Of a DNA stretch of 64,000 bases, positions 9,472 through 20,610 are shown in pieces (positions within the stretch are counted from its first letter, which is position 1; each line of letters begins with the position of its first letter). A program made the position numbers and the translations under genes. Source of the stretch: Sepiola atlantica (lineage: Eukaryota; Mollusca; Cephalopoda; Sepiida; Sepiolidae); contig OY744519.1 of the NCBI GenBank assembly GCA_963556195.1, positions 36,556,301 to 36,620,300 of the forward strand. Reading direction: 5' to 3'. The notes under the pieces are model-generated. The model worked only from the letters and a program-made list of their open reading frames with translations. It made no database searches and was not told the DNA's origin.

Positions 9472-9746
9472 TGTTACGTCTTGATGTTTATACGTTTTTG
9501 TTCTATTGCAATTCAGAAGAAATTTAGGGAGTACGAAGAAGAACCTTTAACAGATTTATTTAATAAACACACTGATTAATTTAGAATGTAGAAATACCGC
9601 TGAACGCGAGATACTTGTTTGCTTGTGAGACCGTTCTGTTTACATTTCACTGTCCGCAGACGACTTCTTCAAACATCCAGGGGCGATAATACTTATTGTG
9701 TTTCAAGGGAAATAACTCGATTTTCATTTGTTAGGTTGAACTTACA
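9472..9746 (-). repeat. 3' LTR of the Gypsy-type element
   Basis: On the minus strand it begins TGTAAG and ends ACGTAACA, the usual TG...CA. It aligns along its length with 13137-13406. Shared blocks include TTTAGAATGTAGA, CGCTGAACG and TTTACATTTCACTGTCCGC on the plus strand. Confidence 0.93.
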
Positions 9747-9754
9747 TCTCTCCG
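9747..9754 (-). other. Polypurine tract
   Basis: The minus strand reads CGGAGAGA directly before the TGTAAG start of the 3' LTR. This is the position of the plus-strand DNA primer in LTR retrotransposons. It is short and holds one C, which fits decay. Confidence 0.6.
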
Positions 9755-9804
9755 TTTAATTCTTTAAGTGTACTGAGTGTATTTAGGGTTAACTTGGAGG
9801 TGCT

Positions 9805-10435
9805 TTACTCGAGTGTTACTGCGTTTTGGTCAGCTCCTGTGAGGTCTTTCATAATTCCCATTTGTATTTGTCTGATTTGAAGGTGATGGAGAGAGCAGTA
9901 CATTAACATATCGAATGGAATAGTTGTTCTGTTTCCAACTAATATATCTCCAGTGTATCTGGGATATAACTGGTTTTTGTGCCGTGCCCAGAATTGACTC
10001 CCGACTTCAACACCATAAAGGAATTGTCCATATATTTTGCGGATGATGCCTGGTACCCAGTTTGGCTTGTCAGGTTTGTAAATCCGAGCAAACACTAGTG
10101 TTTTAACTGAAAATGCTTTTGTTTTGTTGTCTATGGGGCCGTAACACGTACGGAGATTTCGTCTTATGAGTGCCTCTGCTGGTGACAGACGATTTTTCAC
10201 AGCACTATTTGGTGTTATTCGATATAAAAAGAAGGAAAGCATGTGTAGTATATCCTCTGTTGTCCCCCCTCCCCTTGCGTTGAGTAGTGCTCGTTTAAAT
10301 GTGTCTACAAACCTTTCGACTAGTGAATTGGATTTATGGTGATAGAGTGGCAACCGGGCGTGTGTTATGTAACACGATTTACATAATTGTTGGAATAACT
10401 CAGACGTGATTTGTGATTCGTTGTCTGATACTTAA
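9805..10435 (-). pseudogene. Integrase, C-terminal two thirds
   Basis: The frame runs open from about 10435 to 9805. It holds the second and third catalytic residues of the DDE integrase core: D in SDNESQ at 10423-10425 and E in LVERFVDTFKRAL at 10315-10317. Their spacing is D-35-E, as in retroviral-type integrases. After the core come a SPAEAL motif and a C-terminal domain with KPNWVPGIIRK and GVEVGSQFWARHKNQL, which resembles the GPY/F-type region of Gypsy integrases. A one-base deletion just upstream separates it from the first catalytic D. It is adjacent to the 3' LTR, as expected. Confidence 0.9.
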
Positions 10436-10800
10436 GTCTCGGGGCAAGCCGTGTTAACTAAATAGCCGCCTGAGTACTGTTACCGTAAGCTAAGTGTCAG
10501 TCTGTTGCATTGAAAAACTTCTAACCATTTGGAATGGGCATCCACAACCACTAGTAAACAAACGCCATTGATAGGGCCAGCAAAGTCTACGTGTATTCTG
10601 AACAATCATCATTCGAGTTATGCCCAGTGAGAATCAACAATCCGATGGGGATTCTTCTGCGCTTCCGTACACTGGATACAACGTTTGACAGTACACACAA
10701 TGTCTGTGTCAATGTTGGACCAAAAGATCATACTGCGAGCTAGTAATTTCATTCGATTAATGCCAGGATGACCCCATTGTAGCTATTTAAGGACTGTCTG
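10436..10800 (-). pseudogene. Integrase, zinc-binding N-terminus and first catalytic Asp
   Basis: Minus-strand translation gives WGHPGINRMKLLARS and CIQCTEAQKNP, with the C-x2-C and an upstream H of the HHCC zinc-binding domain. This is followed by VHVDFAGPINGV, carrying the first catalytic Asp (10585-10587), and VVVDAHSKWLEVF. Several stops and frameshifts interrupt it. The usual first His position reads WGHPG after an altered residue. Confidence 0.85.
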
Positions 10801-11430
10801 TCTGAGCTTAGCGGGAACAACAACACGATCTGCAACATCAAAAAACTATCAATACCAGAAAGAGAGTCACTGTGGCGTTTGAACTGTTGGAGGTCTCCCG
10901 TGAGTTTAAGAGGCCATGAATGTTGCAGAAATATGCACACTTTTTATATCATTGGATCGTGTTGTGTATCTCGCTGTACATCAATCCTTGTCACTGGAAT
11001 TGTCCGGATACAATCTGTGAGCGTGCGTTGAAAATCGTTTTCGATGCTTATGATAGCGATGACAGTGTCGTCGTCTGAAACTGATTGTGCAAGGCATCAT
11101 CTTTGCCGAATTATGTTGTTCGGCGGTACTGTATATCGAAATAGTACCCCAGTAGAATGATTGCCCACCGTTGTAATCGGCTGGCTGAGTATACTGGAAT
11201 ATCATTTTCTGACCCAAATATTGAAAGTAGAGGCTTGTGGTTTGTTAGAAGTGTAAAGTGACGCCCGAACAACATCTTATAAATTCTTCACATCAAAAGA
11301 TTAGAAGCAGTACTTCTTTTTCTCCTTGACTTTAATTACTGTCAGCGGGTGCTAGGTATCTGGCTGCATGCATGATAGCTTGCTCAGTTCCATCTGTGGA
11401 TATATGCGAGATCACTGTTCCCACGCCATG
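10801..11430 (-). pseudogene. Decayed RNase H and connector region
   Basis: This lies between the RNase H start and the integrase zinc finger. Fragments such as LQRWAIILLGYYFDIQYR (about 11110-11170) match the conserved segment at the end of Gypsy RNase H (ALQRWAL-L--Y-Y-I-YR type). The frame is broken repeatedly. Confidence 0.7.
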
Positions 11431-11433
11431 ATC

Positions 11434-11690
11434 TTATGCATCCGCTGCCACGACTGTTTTCTTATTCTGATCAAAATGTGTGAGAAGTAGGTCTGAGTTG
11501 ATAAGTGTTTCGACTTTCTTAAATGATTTCTGACAGTCCACGGGCCAGAACCATTTTGAGACTTTTGTCGATAGTTTGTTCAGTGGTGATTTAATGTGAT
11601 GGGGTGAAAGCAAGAAACTACCGTAGTAACTCACCATTCCCAGACATGCGCGTAGACTGCTAACGTCCGATGAGGGCGGCATCTGTAATG
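11434..11690 (-). pseudogene. RT thumb / RNase H start
   Basis: Open frame with SDVSSLRACLGMVSYYGSF, then PLNKL, then WFWPVDCQKSFKKVETL and VVAADA at its end. This is the conserved join of reverse transcriptase and RNase H in Gypsy elements, and the final D-A is the start of the RNase H active site. It is one base out of frame with the reverse transcriptase upstream, with the shift at about 11684-11700. Confidence 0.9.
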
Positions 11691-12265
11691 GCTACCACAT
11701 TAGCAGAATATAAATGACGACCTTGACGATCTAAAATAAAATCCAAGTATTTCATAGAGGCTACATAAAAATAGCACTTTACAGGTCGGAGCTGAACACC
11801 AAAGTCTTGGATGCGAGTTAGGACCTTGCTGATCCGTTTTGTCAACTGCTGGTTGTATTGCCCAATAACAATGATGTCATCCAAGTATGCAGCTGCACCT
11901 TCCACACCAGTGAGCATTGTGTCCATGATCTGCTGAAATATTGCAGAAGCTGTTTTAACCTTAAAAGGTAATCGAGTGAATTGGAATAATCCACAGTGTG
12001 TGTTAATAGTAAGCAGCTACCTGCAGGTTTATACCACTTCAACTTGCAGACCAGCCTCTGTGAGGTCCAATTTTGTAAAGCAGGTGCAACCATCAAGTGT
12101 GGTAAATAGATTATCTGGGATTGACAATGGGTATTTGTGATCGTCTAGTGTTGCATTAAGACCAGTTGAAAAATCAGCACACAACCGAATTGAACCATCG
12201 GCTTTGTTTACTACTACAATGGGTGCTGCCCACAAGGAGTATGGCACCAGTATGATGACCTTTAA
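11691..12265 (-). pseudogene. Reverse transcriptase with intact catalytic motifs, two stops
   Basis: The N-terminal part has WAAPIVVVNKADGSIRLCAD and HKYPLSIPDNLF, then FTKLDLTEA, whose Asp (12065-12067) is the motif A metal ligand. After two in-frame stops at about 12015-12030 the same frame resumes with LLTINTHCGLFQFTRLPF, AIFQQIMD and the motif C box AAYLDDIIVIG (catalytic Asp pair beginning at 11879-11881). The palm motifs needed for DNA synthesis are all still readable. Only the stops and the later frameshift show it is dead. Confidence 0.93.
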
Positions 12266-12599
12266 GTTCCGTATCTATCAATGGCAATGCAGCATATGGA
12301 ACTGGTTCGGAAAACAGGCTTAGAAAATGGTTTAATAGAGAGTGTGGCCTCTGTCTGAGTGCAACGTCCCAATTTGTTTGTGAAGACTAGAGAAAATTAT
12401 TTAATGGTGTCTGTGGTCTTGTCGATAATGCTGTTCTCAAATGACGATATGGATACCACATCACATATCCGGCTGAGTAGAATGTTGAGAAGAACTTGTA
12501 ACTCGATACAGTCAGGTCTTATGAAATTATGGCATGAGTTCTCTATGTATACGGTACCTGACACCGTTTTGTCCTGCATTTTTCTGTTAGCGGGTAATT

Positions 12600-12760
12600 G
12601 ATCCGTGATGTTAACACAGTCACCGGAAGCACTTTGTGCTACCTGACTTGTTGGTGTCAACGAAGCCTAGCCTATGGTTTCCCATTGTTTTTGTGATACG
12701 AGTGTGATATTGGAAGCAGTATCTACCTGCAGCATATTTTCGTTTTTATTTTTCGTTTAG
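12600..12760 (-). pseudogene. Retroviral-type aspartic protease remnant
   Basis: The minus strand reads LQVDTASNITLVSQKQW, with DTA (Asp codon 12721-12723) as the catalytic triad of a pepsin-like retroelement protease. It sits between the zinc knuckle and the reverse transcriptase, as in Gypsy polyproteins. The downstream segment to 12400 is open and may hold the rest of the fold and a linker, but the second conserved motif (ILG/R type) is not clear. Confidence 0.75.
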
Positions 12761-12844
12761 AAGAAAAGTTATTGCTAGACTATTTGTGTCTGTTTTGTGA
12801 TGCTGTCGGTGCCTGTTATGTAAGGTTCGTCTATTATTTGTTGT

Positions 12845-13090
12845 TTATTGTCCTTTAGGGGTGCAACATCCGTCTGTATGTCCCAGTCGATTGCAGCTGT
12901 GACAGCAGTGTGTTTTGAATGTACAGTTTCGTACACAGTTCCAGCAAGCGGTTGGTGGCTTGACACATGTTGAAGTCGATGGGATGGGCCGACGTTGTTT
13001 TTGGACTGTGTTAACCGTCGATGCTGTTCTTTGTTGCACTATAGTGAGATACGTGTGAGAATGTCTACCTCCTCCACCGAAAGTATACAT
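12845..13090 (-). pseudogene. Gag C-terminus with CCHC zinc knuckle
   Basis: An 81-codon frame. Residues 63-76 (CHSCNRLGHTDGCC) form C-x2-C-x4-H-x4-C, the nucleic-acid-binding knuckle of retroelement Gag. An upstream CWNC (49-52) looks like a first, damaged knuckle. The matrix and capsid parts expected before it are missing: the frame starts only about 40 bp from the primer binding site, so most of gag is deleted or unrecognisable. Confidence 0.8.
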
Positions 13091-13120
13091 TTGCGTTAAC
13101 GTGATGCTTAAATTAAACTT

Positions 13121-13133
13121 ATTCTCGTCGCCA
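13121..13133 (-). other. Primer binding site, tRNA-Ser(GCU)-like
   Basis: Plus-strand ATTCTCGTCGCCA lies three bases inside the 5' LTR. It resembles the 3' end of animal tRNA-Ser(GCU), recalled as ATCCTCGTCGCCA, with one difference. The minus-strand TGGCGACGAGAAT would anneal to that tRNA to prime reverse transcription. The tRNA sequence is recalled, not looked up. Confidence 0.65.
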
Positions 13134-13136
13134 AAA

Positions 13137-13406
13137 TATTACGTCTTTATGTTTATACGTTTTAGTTCAATTGCAGCTCAGAAAAATGAAGGAAGTACTA
13201 TAACAAATAACAAATTCATTTAACAAACACAATGATTAATTTAGAATGTAGAGAAACCGCTGAACGTAAGATACGTGTTTGCTTGTGAGACCGTTCTGTT
13301 TACATTTCACTGTCCGCAGAAGATTTCTTCAAAAATTCAGGCGCGATAACTCTTACTTTGCTTCAAGGCAAATAACTCTATTTTGATTTGTTAGGTAGAC
13401 CTTACA
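13137..13406 (-). repeat. 5' LTR of the Gypsy-type element
   Basis: Paired with 9472-9746. On the minus strand it begins TGTAAGGTCTACC. Its inner end has mutated to ...ACGTAATA instead of ending in CA. Confidence 0.93.
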
Positions 13407-13767
13407 CTATGTTAAGGGGATGGCGTCACTAAATGTTCTTTACATTAGATTGTAAGATGCAATATACAGAGAAGCAATCCGAGGCAATATATTTCACGAA
13501 TACTCTCTTACGAGAAATTCCGTTTGAGGCTTGGCACACGGAACGAGTAATAAAATACTTTTTTATGGCAGTTGAACAGGTTCTTATGTTGACCAATGCC
13601 ATTTTTAGAAGCAAACAAAAGTGCAGGAACAAAGCTTGGTTTTGTTTTATGTTTGTTAGTTTGACTGGCAATTGTTTAACTTTTATAAGAATTGCTTGTT
13701 TTTCATTCGCACTGTTTTATCATCAATATATCCAGATCAGCAAGAACAGCAGTCCTATGCAATAAGG

Positions 13768-14054
13768 ATGTCTCCAAGCCAGACACGAGGAAGGGTTGCA
13801 GCGACCAAGCAGGCTGGGAGTCTCCAGCTTAAGATCGTAGCCGCTGGAGTAGTTCTGTGAAACGATGCTCCAGAAGGAGTGAGAAGAGGAGAGACGATCA
13901 GTGGAGGGAGACCAACGAGCAAACACTGAAGAGAGCAGCACCAAAGATTTCAGTACTAGACACAACCTACAACTACGGAAACTGCAACAGAGCCTATCGA
14001 GGCAGGATAGGCTTTCACACTGTCAGAAGACGATTCCATTCGACAACAGACTAA
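13768..14054 (+). pseudogene. LINE ORF2 C-terminal tail with zinc-finger-like end
   Basis: Plus-strand translation gives WESPA-stop-DRSRWSSSVKR, matching the DRs-WR segment near the end of many LINE ORF2 proteins. A basic arginine-rich stretch follows, then YGNCNRAYRGRIGFHTVRRRF, which looks like the degenerate terminal C-x-C...H finger of RTE/CR1-type LINEs. It lies just outside the LTR element and ends with a stop at 14052-14054. The reverse transcriptase core is not present, so this is a 5'-truncated, dead copy. Confidence 0.6.
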
Positions 14055-16942
14055 CCTGATGGGCATCCATTGTATCTAAATACAGGCATACACTTACAAT
14101 ACAAGAATAAGACATCGATCATCACGTAGATAATGCTTCATCTATATCTGAACATTTAGACTCAATCTGTAATCGCTGTAATCGCTGATAAGGACTGTTC
14201 GGTGTAGCTTCAATGTGGTAGCCGCTGCTCTACTTGCAAACAACTACGAGGAATTCCTAATCTGCTATTTTCAAATAGTCACCCATGTAAGTTTGAATCA
14301 GACTGCATGTCGTTCAAAATCAGTCATCTAACGGAACTATGTTTGTCGACATGATTATAATTGTATTATAATTTCTAGAATATATTTTAATACGTTTAAC
14401 GATCCATTACTATTTTCATCAGTTTTAATCTTTTGTATAAGTTTCTCCCTTTTTCTTGTGTTATTGCTTTCTCACGTTTTCATATAATCTGTAACATTTA
14501 GGTTTCTGTTAACTGTGCCACGTGCTTATTACAATGTTGTGACTCTTTGTACGCAAGTTTACTCATAGTCGGACGGTTTTCTTTTGATTATGCAGGAACT
14601 GATTAATTCTGTTTAAGGTGTCTCCAATGTATTCAGAATAACAGTACCAGAAGCATATGCAAATCATAGTATTTCATGCAGGAAATAAGAGTGATACTTA
14701 GGAAGGGCTGAAAAAGAACGATCGATTAAGCTGGGTTTAACAAGTTATTTATGTAACACAAACTTTATACATTAATCGGTGGAATACATGCTGGTATTTA
14801 TGAGGGTTAAGGTTTAGAAAAACGACTATATTTTACGTTCGCTTACCGCTATAAATATCCAATACTAGATGTTTTATGTCCCGGAAAAGATCGCTGAAGA
14901 AAGAAAATGTTGATTCTAGGTAGGTCTTGGGGCCAATTGCTCAATGGCTACCATTCTATACATTAGCAAGAGCTCCAATTTTTGTTTTATATGACTTTCG
15001 AATTGTTTTCTACTTTATATGTCTGAGATATTACGGAAACAAAAACGTTCACTTTAGCTGTATTCAACATGTCTAGTGTGGTTGTTTCAATATCATAGGC
15101 GTTGTTTTGCAGTTGTATAAATGAATTTTCATTAAAAAATATTTTGGCTGTTTGACTATAGGATGTAAGCTAAATAACAATATTATTCGCCAAACGGACT
15201 TAAGTATATCAGGAATGAATACATGTTTGTTTCAAATTATTTCTGTTTTGTCAATCATAATTTCAGTAACAATTTTATTGTTATTTTATCATGTCAAACA
15301 TTTCGAAATCTTGATTTATATTGATACAAATTATTGGATGTAAATAGATTAAAAACTGTCAATATTGTATTTCGTCATTATTTAGTACATATGTGATAGT
15401 AAAAACGGACATTCAATTCGACGATTTAAAGGATTTCAACATTTTTTTTTAATTCCGAAAGGGTCACGAAGTAATTTACTCATTTGAGCCAAAAACGAAC
15501 CGTTAAAATAACTAACTTGATTACGAAATGAATTATGATGGATCAACATGTATATTTAAATTCTGTGTAAATAGGATGCCCCAAAGTTCGTTTTAATATA
15601 TACTATTGTATATTTAATTTCAATAAATATTCTATTACTAATAATTCATAAATATAATTCTATTGCAATTATCAAATGTATGTTGACGGGTAACATCACT
15701 CACACGCGTTATTTTATTAATATTGAGAGGATTTAAAGGAAATTACCGTTTACATTGTAAAATGTATTTAGATATATAGTTTTTAATCAGATGAAACAAA
15801 CATACCGATCATTATAACCCTGTAAACTGTATTTTAAATATTAGTTTACGAGGAGCCATTGAATTAATATTATAATATTTTCCCATGTTTTGTGAATATA
15901 ATAACAATGCATATTTTAGCACGAATGTCAATAACAAAAATCATTTTTGCAATTCGAATTTTATAAATTCTAAACGTATATTGTTCTAGAAATGAAAATC
16001 ACACTACGTCTAAAGTAAAAACATGAACACATTTTTCTTAATGTATTATTATTTAAAGTTACGAAATAAATTTATTCAGTAAAAACAAACAAATAATAGT
16101 TAATTTATAACATTTCTTTTTTCAAAAGACATATGCAAATATTACGACGTTTTATCTGATGTTGCGCTGGCTTGGCAGGTCAATAGTAAGCGCAAGGCGT
16201 TTTCACGAATAGTGGCGATAGAGAGGCGCTCGTTATGCCAAGATAATTAACGATGGTCACTGGTGTGGTGCATCATTAACAGACCAACGCTCTTGATTAA
16301 GTCTCATGTAGTAGGGGCCTATCGTCCACAATCCATCCACAAATCAATCGGTTGGATTTTATATCTGTCAAGAAAACTAGCGTATATGTATTCCTTACGG
16401 CCCTATACTGATTGTGTTGCATATTCAGGTGTTGTTGCACATTCTGTTAATGATGAGAGGTCAAAGGTTCGAAATTTATTTAATGGAAATCGCTCCAGAC
16501 AAGACATGATGTCAACGATAAGGGTTATATGGATATATTCCGACCCAGAAAACAACAATCCGTCCGTCTTTACCAGAAATATCGCCCAGGAAAAGTGAGA
16601 ACTGAAGGATCAACATCAGGAGACCGAGAGTTACAAGGCTGCCGAAAAAAAAACCCATGGTTCATTTTCTTCTCTCAAAAACATAATGTTTTATATGATA
16701 TTCAATAGAATAAATATTTTTCCACAGTAAAAGCACATATTTGATCTGATAATAGCGGCGAGAATGTAACGAATCTTATCACATAAATAGTTTTTTTTTA
16801 ATTTCAATGGCGGGGGCTAATACTTAGCCCACTTATCAGTCGTTTACTTTTAAAGAACAACCACACAAAAACATAACATGATTCTTTCATACATTTTTGA
16901 ATGAAATACCAAAAATAAAGACAAGTCCCACTCTCTTTATTT
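14055..16942. other. No supported feature
   Basis: AT-rich. A 111-codon plus-strand frame at 16263-16598 lies in a slightly GC-richer patch. It has no recognisable domain, no splice context I trust and no repeat partner in the window. Confidence 0.45.
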
Positions 16943-16987
16943 ATAAACTAGCAGGAACCGTCGCCTGGCGTTGCCCAAGAGAAATAC
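16942..16987 (+). repeat. Dispersed repeat end, copy 1 (inverted copy at 35278-35325)
   Basis: TTATAAACTAGCAGGAACCG followed by a CCTGGCGTTGCCCAAGAG-type stretch matches the reverse complement of 35278-35325 (TGTAAACTAGCAGGACCGTT, CCCCGGCATTTCTCGAG). The shared 40-odd bases have the look of a conserved element terminus. The element class is not clear. Confidence 0.6.
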
Positions 16988-19900
16988 AAAATAATGTATT
17001 AACATTTGTAAACAGTTGATAGAACGCAAATAGGCCACATCGGATGGTTTTAATGTTTAGAAAAAATGTTGGTTTTGAATTGTGGAAAACAAGATTAATT
17101 ATGAGTAGAACTAAAATAGAAATTGCCACAGTGTAGGAGGATATCCCTTTCACTGACTGAGTATAGAAAAGAGTAATTCTACTGTCTGGTATATTTGTCC
17201 GATCTGTTATCTATTCTCTCCTCTGTCATTGGACGCAACCCCTTCGAGAGTGGGGCTATTTTTTATTTTTGTTGTTACTTTAGAAAATATAATAAACATT
17301 GATTGATATTCAAAACATTAAAAAGTACGTTGTGTCAACCCCTGCCCTCCTGGGGAGTCAAGTATTGGATATTCTAAATTGAGAAATCGTATAAAGAAAT
17401 ATTTTAGAATTCTTGTCTACATTAATACACACTATCACGGTGTTTAAAATTCCAATAAAACAATTTATTAAATGACTGAAAGTGGGCCACGTGTGATGAA
17501 AGTGCATCCTATGTTAGGCGCGTAGGATAAGTATATATTGTGTAATAAGTAAAAACGGCAATTATTATAGCGTATTCATGTGCCATGTGTAAGAAAAATA
17601 AATTATATTTCAGGCACCTAGAACTGCAATAAGAGAAAAGTACAAAGAAAAAATTAAGTAAGAAAAATGTGTTTAATGTATTCAATGAAATTGGTCAATA
17701 ATTACTATTTTAGTAACGTAAATGATATATTACTCAAGTAAGAGGGTATCGTATATTGTATAAAATGAAATCAATTGAGATCTGAATTGAGCAAATAAAA
17801 GTGGTGAGTTATTACTATTTTAGTCACGTAAATTCCGATTTCGTATGGAGCTAAAAAGCCAAAACAAATCTAATATGTTGTTCACTAAATATTGTTTGAA
17901 GCAAGTATGAGTGTAACAGACGGAACTATGATTAGTTGGTATGAATGACGCGTATAATATCTATTAAGAAAAGTGTGCCATAAGATGTAGTATTTCCGCT
18001 GAATCGTTCTGATACTTACGGTACGTCACAACTACGAATGTACTGTCTGTTAATGGGAAAATGTGTAAGGAATATACAATTACCAATCATTTCGAAACAC
18101 AGAAAGTACTTACAGTTGAAAGAATGATGATCTGATTAATGTGGCAACGTGTGCGTTTATAATTCTAGCGATCTTGAAACCTTAATTAAAAAAAAACGTA
18201 ACACATATAATAGTTAATCCGTAAAAATATAGTTTTAATGTTGACGAATGCAAGATGTATTACATTGTCTAAATAAACATATTATTATGTTATATTTATT
18301 TTTAATGTTTTGAAATGAAAAAGTGTACTTACAAAGGTTGTTATGCTACGCATGATGTGTTTGCTTTAGTTTAATCCGTTATTCCGTAACGTAATAATAT
18401 TATGTTTTCGGAATAGCGGAATGATATTCCCGTAATGTGTACTCGGCAGTGTTTCTGTTTCAAAGTCCGAATGCAATAAATATTGCGGTGTTACAAGTGG
18501 CGGCTACAGTAGATAATTTGCAGTTAGTTAGTATAGTGGCACTGGCTCTGTGGATGTTGTAAGTGAGATACTGAATAGTTTCGGATAAATATAATAAATG
18601 ATATATGTTGATGCAATTATGCGAAAGGTTTTTCAAACATGCTTGAGTGAATAACAGTATTTCAATGTGCATTTTAGTAGTATATGTGTCATGTGGTTAT
18701 GTTTTTACTCTCGCCAAAGGTACAGCGGGAAAATACTCCGATTTATATAATAGATTCTCCTTTTTGGATAACTACAAAAAAGATAGTTTAGTGTTTTAAT
18801 AAATATCAGCTTTAGATTCTAAACACGTGATTTGAGTATTATTAACTAACTCATAAATATTTTTAAGAGATCCCTTTTAAAAATAAAAGAGAATTCTTTT
18901 TTCACTATTTTGAGCATTGCTTATATTTTATAATGCATTTTGTCTGAATTATTGATATATCTTGTTGAAGATATAATGACAAATAACCTAAGTGGAAGGT
19001 CTTTAAAATAATAGCATTATTTCCGGATGTATATTTATATTTTACATACAAGATATGTTAACAAAATACCGAATATGTAATAGGGCAGACCGAATAGAGA
19101 ATACGTAAGATAGAATTAATGTGTCTTAACTCGAATGTCTTGACGGCTCGTTGCAGTCGTACTTATCGTCCGTCGTGTCTATCAATTTCGTGAATGGGGA
19201 GGGGGGAATGTTATCCTCTCACAACAATTATACAAGTATTAATTACAAAATCTCTGGTAGGAGATGATTAAATAAAAACACTATACTCCCGAAAACATTT
19301 TCGATATGAAAAACTATCGACGACATAACAAATATTTTATTTTGACTGAACTTCAAATACATAATATTGTTTTGGTTGTTTAACCCATAAAGTAAATAAT
19401 AAATACTGGACCTATTTTGCTCCTAAACAAATAGACACAATTGATGTTAAGGGGAGGGGATAAGTGTAGATGGCAACACCTGCATTTCTCAAAGTAATCG
19501 CATAATATAAAGGAAATATATGATGATATATTATTTTCAACATGAAATAAAAAAGCATTAATTTTCTCATTGTTTAAAAAGAACAAAATGTATTTGAGAT
19601 TTTGTTATTATATCATAGAGTGAATCGACAAAAAATCGCTGAATCGAAACGAAGATTTTTAATCAATGAGTAACAAGAGGAGAGATTCCGATTGCAGAAT
19701 GAAAAGTGATTCCACTCTTCTCTGCTATATCACAAATGAAAATAACTCTATCGATAGAATTAAATAGGCAAATGTTAAAGTTGATTGGAAAAAAATGTTT
19801 CCTAGAAACTACTCGATTTAAAACAGATTTTATATCAAACTACATTAAAATGATGCAGTTGCATGTGCTATCTATACATCGAAATTAAACAAAAATATTG

Positions 19901-20029
19901 ATTCTAACTTGTGTATATACATATATTCTCACATTTTAAACTCAGTTCTTTTAATTTGAATTTTTCAATGTTTTTATAACAATAGTTTACCCTAAAAAAA
20001 ACGCTACTGTAGACGTAATGTTCTACTGA
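16988..20029. other. No feature seen
   Basis: AT-rich sequence without a recognisable coding, RNA or mobile-element signature. A short direct repeat (ATTACTATTTTAGTAACGTAAA at about 17701 and a near match at about 17812) is the only pattern noted. Confidence 0.5.
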
Positions 20030-20610
20030 GTATTAGAGAGTAAGTTTAAGAGAGCATCCTTAGTTGTGAGCTGTGCAGCGAGATGTCTATTTACATTAGT
20101 TTTAAATTTCTGCATGTCGGTACAGTTGGGGAAATAAGCAGCACGGAGGCAGTACCAGAGGCCGGGAGCACGAAGCAAGAAGCTATTGAAGTAGAAGGCT
20201 GTCTGGCATCTAAGGGCCTCCACAATGAATAGATGGAACTTTGCGGATTGTCGGTTTCGTTTCGTGTATTTACGTCGAAGGGGCCTTAGAGCAGCAAACT
20301 CATCGGAGCACAACCCATTAAAGTACTTTCAAAACAGACCCAAAGGTGCAACATTGCGGCGATGGAACAGGGTTTTGAGCTTGGTGAATAGTGAGGGACC
20401 TATTAGATTAGAGACTCTTTTTTGGGCCTTGTCTAAGAGTGAGAGACTAGTGGATTATGTACCAGCCCAGATGTGAAAACAACACTCCATGCATGGGCGG
20501 ATGGTGGCGTTGTAGAGATATGGGATAATACCAGGCATGAGAATTTTACTACCTCGGTAGAGGGATACCTATTTTATGTTGAACTTAATTTGACGTTTAA
20601 CTATCTTATT
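20030..20610 (-). pseudogene. CR1/Jockey-like LINE ORF2 C-terminal part
   Basis: The minus strand encodes, in order, LMPGIIPYLYNATIRPCMEC, WAGT, LLDKAQKRVSNLIG, LFHRRNVAPLGLF, then, after a stop, KYFNGLCSDEF, FLLRAPGLWYCL and MQKFKTNVNRHL. This is the well-known tail of CR1/Jockey-type non-LTR retrotransposons: YG/W-A---L-LDK-Q-r---li, l-HRR-va-L-LFy-y--g-c, fi-r---LWN-LP--------FK--v--hL. Only the part after the reverse transcriptase catalytic motifs survives, so it is 5'-truncated. In-frame stops at about 20458 and 20321 show it is dead. Confidence 0.85.

Larger units (their letters stand above)
9467..13411 (-). mobile_element. Gypsy-type LTR retrotransposon, complete in outline but decayed
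   Basis: The element spans 9472-13406 and is flanked by the identical 5-bp target duplication CTATG (9467-9471 and 13407-13411). From the promoter side on the minus strand the order is 5' LTR, primer binding site, gag zinc knuckle, protease, reverse transcriptase, RNase H, integrase, polypurine tract, 3' LTR. RT-RNaseH before integrase places it in the Gypsy (Metaviridae) order. The internal part is about 3.4 kb, shorter than the usual 4-5 kb, so gag has lost sequence. Frameshifts and stops break every domain. The two LTRs differ at roughly one base in five by eye, so the insertion is old. Confidence 0.93.

Noticed and set aside
16263..16598. 111-codon plus-strand frame
   Set aside because: No domain, no promoter or splice context, no repeat partner. 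Length is within chance for a 64-kb window.
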